From NCBI GenBank assembly GCA_003833135.1, contig QZLH01000120.1, positions 14,355 to 47,535 of the forward strand: 33,181 bases of DNA. The letters are read 5' to 3'. Positions 10,681-20,203 of the stretch are shown piece after piece; position 1 is the first letter of the stretch; each line of letters begins with the position of its first letter. A program made the position numbers and the translations under genes. Origin of the DNA: Oehlia diaphana. Taxonomy: Eukaryota > Glomeromycota > Glomeromycetes > Glomerales > Glomeraceae. The notes beneath the pieces are model-generated. The model was not told the DNA's origin. It did not search any database and saw nothing but the letters and a program-made list of their open reading frames with translations.

Positions 10681-11986
10681 ACAAGGGAAAAAGGAATATG
10701 CTGCAGGACTTTCATTCGTGATGATTTCGTGAGTTTATTCGCTCAGAAATACCTTTTTTAGCCCATTTTCTGAAAAACTACAACGTATCAAAAACTTGCA
10801 AAAGATAAAGGTAAAATGTCAATTTTCATATGATTTTTTTAATTTCGACAATTTGCAACGTAGCACACACTATGATAACTGCCAATTTTTATTTTAAGAC
10901 AGGAATTTATACATTTTTTTTTTTTACTCTTAATAATTACGAATGAATTTGTTATTATATTTTATCTATTTGTCTATACACTTTCTTTTAGCAGTACATT
11001 TTTTCAAAAGTAATAAATTCTAAACGATATTATTAATGATCATGTGATTAAATCGCAATGGATAATATCCATGTTTTGGGGCTATAAATTCCGTGAATGT
11101 GATACATTTAACGGGAATAAACATGGAATAAAAAAACACGGAACAAAGTTTTTATAGGGATTAGGGTTCAAAGATAAAATTTGATTCCTAACCAATGATA
11201 TATAACTGTGCTTTACTGAATATTTTTAATTCGATAATTTTATTTTTTGAAACGTTAAATTCATTTAACGAATGTTAAAATATTGAAACTATAATTTGTT
11301 TATTTTATCAGCCCACTTTAATTTAAGTAGAATTTTTAATTGCAAAAAATCAATTTTCAAACTTTGTACATGTGTAACATTTCAAAAAATTTCGATAACG
11401 CACGCCATCCATTGACCAATTTCCTTTAATATTCTGGAATTCATATGAAAAGGCTGGAATTGTACACTTTAATTTAATACTTTAGGGAAAGGCCGGAGGG
11501 GATTATCTTTTATAATAAGTATTACACGACCAATTAATTAACATTCACCATGATGAGATTTTTTTTAACCCGTCGAGTTTTTTTTTTATTTACCATGTGG
11601 ATAATTATCTAACTATTTTTGGATTATCGCATATTATCGTATCTGTCAAAAGTAAGCACGTACTACTTAATTACGTATTTGTGTAGTAAATATGCAAAAT
11701 AAAGTTGTTGCACAACAAAAAAATTGAAATAAAATATTGATCCGTTTATTTATATCAAAAAAAAAAAAAAAATTACATTGGGAAAAAAAACGATATGAAA
11801 AATCACTATTGGAATTTATATAAAAAAAAAGACAAGAGTTATTTTTGATAATAGAATTTGTTTTTAAAAGAAGGAAATTTATGAAATAATGGGAATAATC
11901 AATCAATAGAGGTTCTCTGAACTTATAAAATTTTTTAATAACTATCCAAAAAAGGGATCTATAAAGAAGTTGTATTTAATAAAAAG
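10681..11986. other. Intergenic region after the Helitron relic
   Basis: Nothing supportable as a gene. The only long open frame, on the minus strand at 11667-11906, encodes runs of Phe, Asn and Tyr from A/T tracts and has no family look. The stretch may include non-coding Helitron sequence, but no terminus is recognisable. Confidence 0.5.
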
Positions 11987-12066
11987 AAGAACCATTAAAC
12001 AACTGTTAAACAATTGTTTTGCAAATGGTTTAATACCATTTGCAAAACAGTTGTTTAATGGTTCTT
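11987..12066. repeat. 80-nt foldback hairpin with an 11-nt one-sided insertion
   Basis: The left arm (11987-12029) and right arm (12035-12066) pair perfectly over 32 bp around a TTAAT loop, except that the left arm carries 11 extra bases. The extra bases come from a tandem copy of AAACAACTGTT, whose second copy reads AAACAATTGTT. The outer ends are AAGAACC/GGTTCTT in an A-rich setting. This may be a very short foldback MITE or a transcribed hairpin. No coding potential is seen. Confidence 0.8.
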
Positions 12067-13560
12067 AAAAATAATTTTCTATTTTTAAAATTATTTAAAA
12101 TTATTGATCAATTTGATCATTAAATAAATTTCTTTTTGAAATTTTAAAATTAATATCTTTTATGATATTTGAGGAGTGCTTAGCTATAGCAATAGCTGTA
12201 ATATCCGTAATAGCTGTATTATACGTGTGTTTATGTTTTTTATGTTTTGAGATCATTTTTTTTTTTTTGATATTAAAAAAATTCTTTTTATTTAATTTTT
12301 TTTTGAGAATTAATCGTTTAAATATCAGAGTAAAAAAAAATTGTCTGCATGATAAGGCAAATTGACGGCATATTTGTTTGTTTTTAACAACTTACGATTG
12401 TTTGTTTAATAATGCAATAATTATGTAACAATTAAGACGACCTTTTTAATTCATATGCCTCTTGAACGTTTTTTTTTTTCATGTGAAAAGTCGCCGATTT
12501 ATTTTCGAGGGTACAACTGATCTAATCAATTTCTGATTATTGATCACGAAAAAGTGAATTGTTTCTATTGTTTTCTTTGGTAGCAATTTCAGGAGACTGC
12601 ATGAGTGTGTTTCACATCATAATTGTAAAACCTTTTTTTTCGAAAGTGCTTATCTGATAAGACCTTCTCGCGGGCGTCGTTCTCTTGTGGGATACGGAAG
12701 GTTCTGCTTCTAATTCCGATGGAATGTTTTTACTATCAAAGATTTTTTTTTGTAATTCCGAAATTCCGATTGAACTTTAATAATATTATACTTTTCTTAT
12801 TATTTTCACTTCAAATCTTACAAAAACATTCTAAATTATTGTCTCTTCATGTACAGTTCGTTTTTTTCAACAAAAAGTATCATTTATATTTTAAGAAACA
12901 ATAAATAAAGCCTTTTGGATACAGCTCTCTAAATAAGAACAATTTTTCTTTGTATTTTTCAAGAAAACGAAGGAGTCTCATTGCTTTTTAGGTTATAATG
13001 TATGATACCTTAAACCAAAGTTGTTAGACTTAAAAAAATTTAGGTTCAAAGTCGTGTCCGTCAATTGAATAAAATTATTTAAATTTTTTTTTTTTTAAAA
13101 AAAAAAAAAGAAAAAATTTATTCTTAGTCTAAAAAGTTGGAGGTGAAAAAGATGACAAAAAAATAAAAATCAATGAGTTTATAAATGAAATGGGTGAGTC
13201 AAGATTTTAGATCTGATAACAAACCTGTCAAAATTAAGTAAATTAATTTCTTCGGAGTTCAACAACTATCTGAAGTAGTAGTTTTAGCATTAAATCATTA
13301 CAATTATGCGTTATTCTAAAGGTCCAAATAAAGGAAAACTTATTTCAAAATAAGCCATATGAGCATATATCATAAAGTCTTTATAAATGGCAACTTTCAA
13401 TTAATTTATTACAAGAAACAAAAACAAGATGGAACATCTCATTCATCGTACAATCACTTTGTGTTTGCTCACACGTCATCTTCGTAAATCAAAGCATAAT
13501 TCGACAATCACAAAATATTTCTGATGTTACTTTTAAAAGAAAAATCAAATCTATTTTTAA
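12067..13560. other. AT-rich intergenic region
   Basis: No intact gene. Small plus-strand frames at 12162-12365 and 12719-12904 are Phe/Leu/Ile-rich products of T tracts and are not credible. A more GC-balanced patch at about 12650-12720 could be a promoter or relic, but nothing in it is recognisable. A T14-A13 block lies at about 13087-13113. Confidence 0.5.
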
Positions 13561-14007
13561 AATAAATGAACGTGAGTACATTTCAAAAATACTGTATCAG
13601 TATTTATCAAATAGGTCAATCGTCAGTTGAATGTATATATATACATATACGTATATACATATATAGTTCTCAAATTAATTTATTTGATCGGAAAGGTACT
13701 TCGCAATTGGTTATCTACTTTCACATTACGCACATGGCATTAAAATACCTCTAACGTTTATATCGGCTCTCAAATATCCCAAATCGGAGGATGGTTTAGA
13801 CATTAAGAAGTGTCCTTCAGATATTACAACATCTCTTTCAGGTGATGAAAAAGGTGTTATTGTTCTTTTCAATAAAAAAATGGGTTTAAATATATTGTGA
13901 ATTGGTTGTACCTTACATATTGTACAAATTGTATTAAAATCATTTGAAACAGAAGCTTTCAAATAATACAAAAATATCACATCCCTATAATTGGCATGGA
14001 AATTGTA
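13561..14007. other. Intergenic DNA with an unrecognised minus-strand ORF fragment
   Basis: A minus-strand open frame at 13726-13980 (84 codons) has balanced amino-acid use, including SSDLGYLRADINVRG, and looks like a piece of a real protein. It has no recognisable domain and no convincing start or end, and it sits next to duplicated, stop-ridden DNA. I read it as a probable relic or isolated exon. A TA-rich palindromic patch lies at about 13631-13664. Confidence 0.35.
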
Positions 14008-14760
14008 TGACGGTTACAATACTAATAATAAACCATTGAATATTAATGCTAATATTATTCGTAGTTTATATGATGATTGATTTGGATTCAATACCAATTA
14101 CCACTTAGATCTCGTTAGGGTTATGAATTGCGAACTGTATGTAAAGTAATATCGATTCAATTTGCTTATTGATTTATTAGTAAAATGGAAAGACTTAAAT
14201 GATTGAATTAATGATGCTAAATTAGACAAAAAAATACATTTCCAAAACGCTTCACGAGTCCTTGATTGGACAAGATTCAGTTGACAGTTATGATACTAGT
14301 AATAAAGAAAAACCATTAAATATTATTCGTAATTTATATGATGATTGATTTGGATTCAATACAATTACCACTTGGATCTCGTTAGGGTTATGAATTGCGA
14401 ACTGTATTTAAAGTAATATCGATTCAATTTGCTTATTGATTTATTAGTAAAATGGAAAGACTTAAATGATTGAATTAATGATGCTAAATTAGACAAAAGA
14501 ATACATTTCCAAAACGCTTCACGAGTCCTTGATTGGACAAGATTCAGTTGACAGTTATGATACTAGTGATAAAGAAAAACCATTAAATATTATTCGTAAT
14601 TTATATGATGATTGATTTGGATTCAATACAATTACCACTTGGATCTCGTTAGGTTAAAGTCATACTCAAATGATTGGATTAATGATGCAAAATTAGACAA
14701 ACATTTCCAAACGTCCTTAATGCAGTTTTTAATTGGACAAGATTCAGTTCCACAAATTAT
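14008..14760 (+). repeat. 267-bp tandem duplication, about 2.7 copies, of a dead coding segment
   Basis: Copies begin at about 14014, 14281 and 14548. The anchor TTGACAGTTATGATACTAGT recurs exactly 267 bases apart in copies 2 and 3. Copies 1 and 2 are nearly identical. Copy 3 lacks about 70 central bases and is more diverged at its end. Translation shows a conserved phrase, KWKDLND-x-INDAKLDK, in which x is TGA in copies 1 and 2 and TGG (Trp) in copy 3. The unit therefore derives from a protein-coding gene that was already broken in the duplicated version. The parent family is not recognised. Confidence 0.8.
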
Positions 14761-14984
14761 ATAATGATCAATTGGTTAAAATCAAACAATTCAAGAATAG
14801 ATTAAATTTCTTAAAATAACCTTAAAACCTTTTCTAATGAATTATTGAATGCTATAAATTCAATATCAAATGATGAATTGGGAAACTCTTTAAAATTTAG
14901 AAAAAGGAGTAATTGAGGTTTTCGAATATTTTACTAAATGGATATCACAATGGGTTCATTTATAAATTTATTCTAAAAATAATT
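14761..14984 (+). pseudogene. Downstream relic of the duplicated gene segment
   Basis: After copy 3 the same reading direction continues with fragments such as INWLKSNNSRID and KPFLMNY, separated by stops and shifts. This looks like the original 3' continuation of the gene whose internal segment was tandemly duplicated. The family is not recognised, and no function can be assigned. Confidence 0.35.
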
Positions 14985-15133
14985 ATGAAATCCGTTATAT
15001 TAAGAAATTCGATATATCGAGGGTAAATAAATTATAGATTATGATAATCCGTTCCAGACCCAAAGTTCCGATATATCAAGATTTTACTCATGATCCGTTA
15101 TATCGAGGTTCCGGGATATCGAATTTCACTGTA
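14985..15133. mobile_element. Terminal fragment of a pogo/Tigger-like DNA transposon
   Basis: Read on the minus strand from 15133, the sequence starts TA|CAGTGAAATTCGATATCCCG. It continues with repeated ACCTCGATATAACGGAT and CGATATATCGGAA motifs to about 14985. A CAGTG terminus beside TA with subterminal CGTTATA/CGATATA repeats is the signature of Tigger/pogo-class ends. The opposite end and a transposase were not found in the window, so this is a solo or truncated end. It is a different family from the 3957 element. Confidence 0.6.
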
Positions 15134-15534
15134 AAACTAACATTTATTATATTATCATTCATTGGCAACAAGTAAGGGACTTTTCAACAAGTTGGACCTG
15201 AAGACGCATCCAAATACGTCACAATCTCAAACAATGTAAACTTTTTTCAGATGGGTTAAAGAAAGTACGAATACAAAGTACTGAACTCAAGGAATCATTT
15301 CAAAATATTCAGGACATAGCCATAGGCCATTAGTATTAATATTGAAGTCGCATCTTTTTAATAAACTATTAAGCACTAAAAGTCATTAATCAATAATTAT
15401 AATTTATTTAATATCCCTGTTTATAAAGTAAAATAATATATATAATTATAAAAATTGCATTTTAAAAAAAGAATCGTTTTTTAGTTGAAAAATCGTAATG
15501 AGAGTAAATTCATCCGGCAATTGACATGTATGTA
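15134..15534. other. Intergenic DNA with a short plus-strand coding relic
   Basis: A frame near 15255-15330 translates as GLKKVRIQSTELKESFQNI, which looks like a piece of helical protein. It is bounded by stops and has no detectable partner exons. It is probably part of the same decayed gene or transposon landscape as the preceding kilobase. The remainder is AT-rich and featureless. Confidence 0.35.
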
Positions 15535-16038
15535 TCACAAAAATCCAAGAATCTTTAATAGTAAAACTGTACTGACATCACACCCCAATGGAACGTACAA
15601 AGATCGGATTGTATTGTTGTTTCGACCCGTGGTACAAGTAATGCTAGACAATATTTCTCCGAAGTAGTTTTCTTCAACGATAATAGGATCTACAGTTGCT
15701 GGTTCATATTTAATGAATCCTCGCTCACACTGCGCATGTTTTGATTGATTGCGTTGGTTTTGTTGAACAGATAACAGTGTTTGACTAGCAATATAATCTC
15801 GTGGTTCTCTCTCACCGATATTCTCCTCAATATAAAATTCTACGACCGAAAGGCCATTGACAACTCCTAACCATTTCCCGTTAGCATTACGTCTGTTCCT
15901 ATAGCAAGTATGGAATCGAAAGGCAACGGCTTGATCAACCGGATTATTTATTGAAAAAAAAGAAATAAGACGGGAATCATTATTTTGTTTTTGAACAATC
16001 TCATAATTGAGGAACATACCGAGTAATAGTTGAAACAT
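15535..16038 (-). CDS. Hypothetical protein, no recognised family
   Basis: This minus-strand frame has its first ATG at 16038 and a stop at 15535-15537, giving 167 residues. The frame stays open upstream to 16077, so the real start could be an exon join there. I do not recognise it. The protein starts with a short hydrophobic helix (MFQLLLGMFLNYEIV), then a mixed segment with CYRNRRNANGKWLGV and EENIGEREPRDYIAS, and ends with a hydrophobic VSTVLLLKILGFL tail. Codon use and base balance are noticeably less A/T-biased than the surrounding DNA, which argues for a real or recently arrived coding sequence. It lies 393 bases downstream of the stop of the minus-strand gene at 16431. It could be a lineage-specific gene, a single exon of a longer one, or a fragment of an unrecognised mobile element. 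Confidence 0.4.
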   Translation of the reverse strand: MFQLLLGMFLNYEIVQKQNNDSRLISFFSINNPVDQAVAFRFHTCYRNRRNANGKWLGVVNGLSVVEFYIEENIGEREPRDYIASQTLLSVQQNQRNQSKHAQCERGFIKYEPATVDPIIVEENYFGEILSSITCTTGRNNNTIRSLYVPLGCDVSTVLLLKILGFL

Positions 16039-16080
16039 GAGATAAATTTCCTTCTCAAATGGATGCTCTCTCAAGATTCA

Positions 16081-16430
16081 AATGGAGTGCGTCCACAGGG
16101 ATAAACATCTTAAGTATAAATTATAATTTAATTGCCAATATAGTTTAATGCATAATTGAAATTGATGATGTTATATACATATATGATAATAAAATATTAA
16201 TATGTAAAATATATTGAATTAAATACATAAAATCTATAAAATCTTCTATAATGCAAAAAAAAAAAAACTGGAATATCTATTTCAATATGATAATTAATTA
16301 ATATATTTTTAAATAAATTAAACGTTCGTGCAATACGTTATATAAACTGTATTGTATCGACGAATCAAAAATATATACATACCATAATTTATCCAAAATA
16401 AATTAAATATATGAAGACAGATCCTCATCA
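16081..16430. other. Short AT-rich gap between two minus-strand ORFs
   Basis: About 350 bases of A/T-rich DNA form the 3' flank of the gene ending at 16431. An A run lies at about 16255-16267. Nothing else is seen. Confidence 0.7.
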
Positions 16431-17574
16431 TCAATGCTCTTGAGCCTGCCAGGATTTCGGTTTCTTTCTCATCAAATTATTTGAATATGTTTTCAAAGTA
16501 CGATCCTTTTCTGCAGCCCAATTAGTATTTTTCAGGACTTTATTCTTTCTCTTTGAGGAGGATCTATCAGATTTTCTTTTTGATGGTCCAACATGTGACA
16601 GATCAGTTTGTTCAGCCATAACAACTGATGTCGATTGAGAATTGTTTGAATTTTTTACATTTGAATTGATTTTTTGTGCATAAACTCTTTCATGCGACTC
16701 TTTCGACAATTGAGTATTTGCAAAATCCTTTGCTTTATCACTCCAACCATAAAATTTCTCTTCACCAGGTACTGAGTCTTATAAAAATGATATGTTAGAA
16801 TGTTGGCCACGAAATAAATTCATTTCTGAGAATTAATAATTTTTACCGAGATTATTTAAAACGAATTCTACTGCACGAAAGTTTGACGGCGGACCTGTCA
16901 ATAAATAAAAAAAATTAATGGTGTTTTCATATATATGTATAACTTATAATATAGGACGTACTTTTTGTTAGTTCGATGGGTTTTAAATTTTCTGTACACA
17001 CCGTAACATTTGATTTTGGTGTATTAATCATTTCGTTTTCCTGAATTTCTGATATCTTTGGAGCTGCTGATGTTATAACCTGGGAATGGCAAGGACTCGA
17101 AATTGACCCAACAGATAAATAATTAGCCTGATACTTCAAAGGAGCCGACATGATCCATTGTGGGCTAGTTGATTCTGGTGATTCAACTGGTTCAATTTTA
17201 ATATCTGTCATATTTGTCTGTGTTGTTTCACATTGAATTTGCTGTGCATTGAGTATCTGTGTAGTAGCAGCATATTCTTGATTCTCTTGATTTGATACTA
17301 AAGAAGTACTGAAATTTACAGGTTGAATCTGTGAACTACATTGCACGGTTTGAAGAATCGCGTTATCGTCTTGAATGTACAATCCGCATTCTGTATTTAG
17401 TAGTTATACGCATACATTGTTCTTAAAATAGAACATAAACATTTAAGCGAAAATATTACCTGCTAGTGACTGTTGGTTATAAATGCAGCTATCAGCCTGC
17501 TTATTGTATATCTTTTCAACGAACTCTTTATATTCATTATTTTGTTCAACGATACCGCTATTATTTTGTTCCAT
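16431..17574 (-). CDS. Unrecognised Gln/Ser/Thr-rich protein with a basic C-terminus, four exons
   Basis: Exons on the minus strand are 17574-17460, 17390-16962, 16894-16847 and 16777-16431. All joins are in frame with GT/AG introns of 67-70 nt, giving about 312 residues. Residues 1-40 are acidic and Asn/Gln-rich. Residues 40-180 are low-complexity Gln/Thr/Ser/Pro with several IKIEPVESPES-like patches, resembling a transactivation or disordered region. Around residues 182-225 lies a better-ordered piece, FRAVEFVLNNLDS then EEKFYGWSDKAKDFA. The last 60 residues are strongly basic and Ser-rich (SKRKSDRSSSKRKNK), a likely nuclear localisation signal, and end in KKPKSWQAQEH. The composition suggests a nuclear, possibly transcription-related protein. 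This is inference, because no family is recognised. It is divergent from FCF1 across a 1-kb promoter that contains two CACGTG boxes. Confidence 0.7.
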
Positions 17575-17777
17575 TTTAAAATCTCATTAATGTAAAGATA
17601 GATACTTTTGTACTTTCGACAACTCAATCCTAAAAAACACGAAAGGGCCCAAGGAAATTATGACACGAAAATAATTCGCAGTGCTACATTAATATATTAA
17701 TAATTACTAAATTAGGTGTAATAACAATTACGTAGACAATTCTAACCAATTCTAACACTATTCTAACCGCTACGTGG

Positions 17778-17783
17778 CACGTG
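17778..17783. promoter_or_regulatory. CACGTG E-box upstream of the orphan gene
   Basis: The palindrome CACGTG, in the context TGGCACGTGATATT, lies about 195 bases upstream of the start codon at 17574. In fungi this is the core binding site for bHLH factors of the Cbf1/Pho4/Ino2 kind. A second copy sits before FCF1 in the same divergent region. Confidence 0.45.
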
Positions 17784-18495
17784 ATATTCGTTGATATTCT
17801 GCTGACGTAGACTTTCAACTTTTTTTTAAAAAAAAATTGATATATAGATCTTTTATAGAGAGACGTGTAGTCGTGTAGCTTTCAGTTCAAATCCCAAGAT
17901 AAAATATTTATTTACTTCCAAGTAATTTATCTAGATTCATAATGTATTCACCTAAATAAATATTTTGTTTCCTTTGATCCTGTGTTTGCCGGCAAAAGAA
18001 CAAGAGAAATATATACAGTATAATTCATAATTTTGGCTGGATTTGACGTGTATGTTATTTATTCTCTATTTTTACGCGTATGTACTGACAATACACGTTA
18101 TTCCTTAAATAGAAATTTAATGGTTTCCCAAAAGTTTCACCTAAATTATTGAAATTCGCAGAAACATCATACAAGTTCATTATATCCAGTTTCTTTGGAT
18201 TCTAATTACTATTAATCAAATTCTTTTGACCATTTAACGTGCTTTCAACCACCAATTTTTATTATGAATTCTTCTCATTTCATTTACAAAGTTTTTCAAT
18301 ATCAACATCATCCTAGCTAAAGTTGTCTTTCAAGTCTTATATTCATGTTCTAGGAATTTAAAAGCGCTCTACGGCTACGGGACAAGGAACGAGCTTATCA
18401 TACGTCAGATTGTGTGCCTTCCTTCACCAAGTGCAGCAATAAGTCAGTTATTAGTTATTAAAAGTTTCACATTTTACAATCGCAAAGTTCATTCT

Positions 18496-18501
18496 CACGT
18501 G
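18496..18501. promoter_or_regulatory. CACGTG E-box upstream of FCF1
   Basis: CACGTG, in the context TTCTCACGTGACGAAA, lies about 95 bases before the FCF1 start codon, a typical position for a functional fungal promoter element. It could be bound by a Cbf1-like bHLH factor. This follows from the motif only. Confidence 0.45.
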
Positions 18502-18596
18502 ACGAAACTTATTGAGTGTTACAGTTACACAATCAATTTTTAACTGTTTTAACTGATACAACTGATCATACTTTGAAATTCGCCAAGAGAAAAAAA

Positions 18597-19670
18597 ATGG
18601 TAAGATACTACTGCATCTCAAAAAATTTATTGTTGATCTAAAAATTAAAGTTATATTAAATATAATTAGGGGAAAGCAAAGAAAACGAGAAAATTTGCCG
18701 AAGTAAAACGTTTGATAAATCCGGCCGATTCAAGACTGTTAGTATAATTTATTTGAAAAGATTAAATATTTGCGTACATAAACATTTACAGATAAATTAT
18801 CTTTGTTTATATTTAAATTAACTCAGTAAATCTATACAAGAAAAACAAAAAAAGAAACAGGAAGAAAAAACCAAAGAATCTGTTCGTAATGTGTAAGAAA
18901 AATTATCCATATGATTTCAAATCTGATAAAATGTCAAGTCATTATATCATATGTTCATTGAATTTCTTATTAAAGACCGCAGGTAGCTTCGTCGTTATTC
19001 TTTAGATATAATACAGCACTTGGACCACCTTATCGAGTAATGGTGGATACAAATTTTATTAATTTCTCAATTCAAAATAAGCTGGAACTTGTACGGTCGA
19101 TGATGGACTGCTTATATGCCAAATGTATGTATTATATGTATTATATTGATCTTTTTTGGAAACAATTTTTATCTCATTGATACCCTTCGTTTTAACGATA
19201 GGTATCCCATGTATCACTGATTGTGTAATGGCAGAATTAGAGAAATTAGGGCCAAAATATAGAATCGCATTGAGGTACATTTATGTTAAAAACATATATG
19301 ATATAAAAAAATTTGATATAAAGTTATACTTATTTTTTTTTTTGTCCCTAAAACCAGGGTTGCTCGCGATCCAAGATTTGAAAGATTACCGTGTATGCAT
19401 AAGGGAACATATGCTGATGACTGCCTTGTACAGCGTGTATCTCAGGTAATTATCAAAATCACTAATTATTTCATTTTTTAAACCACTTGATTTAGTCCAA
19501 TTAAAAAAAATTCATTTTATTTTTTATAGCATAAATGTTACATAGTGGCAACGTGTGATCGAGATTTGAAGCGTCGCATTCGTAAGATTCCCGGTATTCC
19601 AATCATGTATATTTCAAAAAGAAGATATACAATAGAAAGATTACCAGAAGCTTATGGTGCTCCTGCTTAA
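18597..19670 (+). CDS. FCF1: rRNA-processing protein FCF1 (Utp24-type PIN endonuclease), seven exons
   Basis: Exons are 18597-18599, 18670-18737, 18827-18892, 18976-19124, 19202-19274, 19358-19445 and 19530-19670. Joined, they encode 195 residues, which fits the family length of about 190-200. The start codon is alone in the first coding exon. The protein begins [15 protein letters not shown], the family hallmark, followed by a Lys/Glu-rich helix and a PIN domain at about residues 65-185. Its acidic metal-binding residues are D70 in VMVDTNF, E107 in CVMAELE, D140/D141 in TYADDCL and D159 in [11 protein letters not shown]. It ends in [16 protein letters not shown]1 is an essential component of the small-subunit processome in the nucleolus and cleaves pre-rRNA at the early sites around the 5' end of 18S rRNA. 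The catalytic residues are all present, so the enzyme should be active. It is convergent with the MBP1-like gene. Confidence 0.95.
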
Positions 19671-20203
19671 AAATTTTTAACAATTATCTTCAATAATGTA
19701 ATATAAAGTTAATCAATTTGTTCATATACCCATATATATATATGGAATGATGTTTAAAATCTCTTTGGAATTGGAGAAAATTTATGATTCAAGCAATTAA
19801 AATTTAATTGAATGATGCGATTTAAATAATGAGATTAGAAATTTAAAACAAAACTAGACGCGTTAAAGCGTAGAAGAATATAAAATGATATCAAACTAAT
19901 GATATCATTTCATATAGAACGCGTTGAATAACAATTAAGACAATATAATATAATTAATTAAAAAATTAAAAATACCATGAATTTAAATAATATAATATTT
20001 ATTAATCTTTCTGAAGAATGTTCATTATATTTACATAACATAAAATGAAAGAATTTTTACGTGCACAAACACTTTTCCCTTTTATTATTATTATTTGCAT
20101 ATGCACGTTGATATCTATATTTTTTTAGTAATGTTTTAATTTTAATTTTAATTTTTTTTTTTTTTCTTTTCTTTTTTTTTAAAAAAAAAAATTTTCCAAA
20201 CCA
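19671..20203. other. Convergent 3' region between FCF1 and the MBP1-like gene
   Basis: About 530 bases hold both 3' ends. Included are an 11-bp-stem hairpin (19883-19910) bracketed by two ACGCGT hexamers (19858 and 19919), and a long T-rich block followed by A10 (about 20150-20191) next to the MBP1-like stop codon. The homopolymers may help 3' end formation of both transcripts. Confidence 0.6.
19883..19910. repeat. Inverted repeat between ACGCGT sites
   Basis: AAATGATATCA (19883-19893) is followed by a 6-nt loop and the exact complement TGATATCATTT (19900-19910). It sits in the shared 3' region of FCF1 and the MBP1-like gene. It could fold in either transcript. A terminator or stability role is speculation. 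Confidence 0.6.

Larger units (their letters stand above)
17575..18596. other. Divergent promoter region between the orphan gene and FCF1
   Basis: About 1 kb separates two outward-facing start codons. It contains two CACGTG E-boxes (17778 and 18496), an ACGCGT at 18074-18079, a T10/A9 tract around 17819-17837, and a GC-richer patch at about 18365-18420 that may be a 5' leader or non-coding transcript. No ORF or tRNA is supported. Confidence 0.6.

Noticed and set aside
11667..11906. 79-codon minus-strand ORF
   Set aside because: Phe/Asn/Tyr runs generated by A/T tracts; not protein-like beyond composition.
12162..12904. Two small plus-strand ORFs
   Set aside because: Runs of Phe, Leu and Ile from T tracts, no conserved motif, no intron or partner exon.
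3957..15133. One large pogo-type transposon spanning from the 3957 end to the 15133 end
   Set aside because: The two termini differ in sequence beyond CAGT, and intact MED1 lies between; they belong to different families.
17870..17905. Possible tRNA T-arm (GTTCAAATCC)
   Set aside because: No paired stem around the loop and no D-arm or acceptor stem at the right distance.
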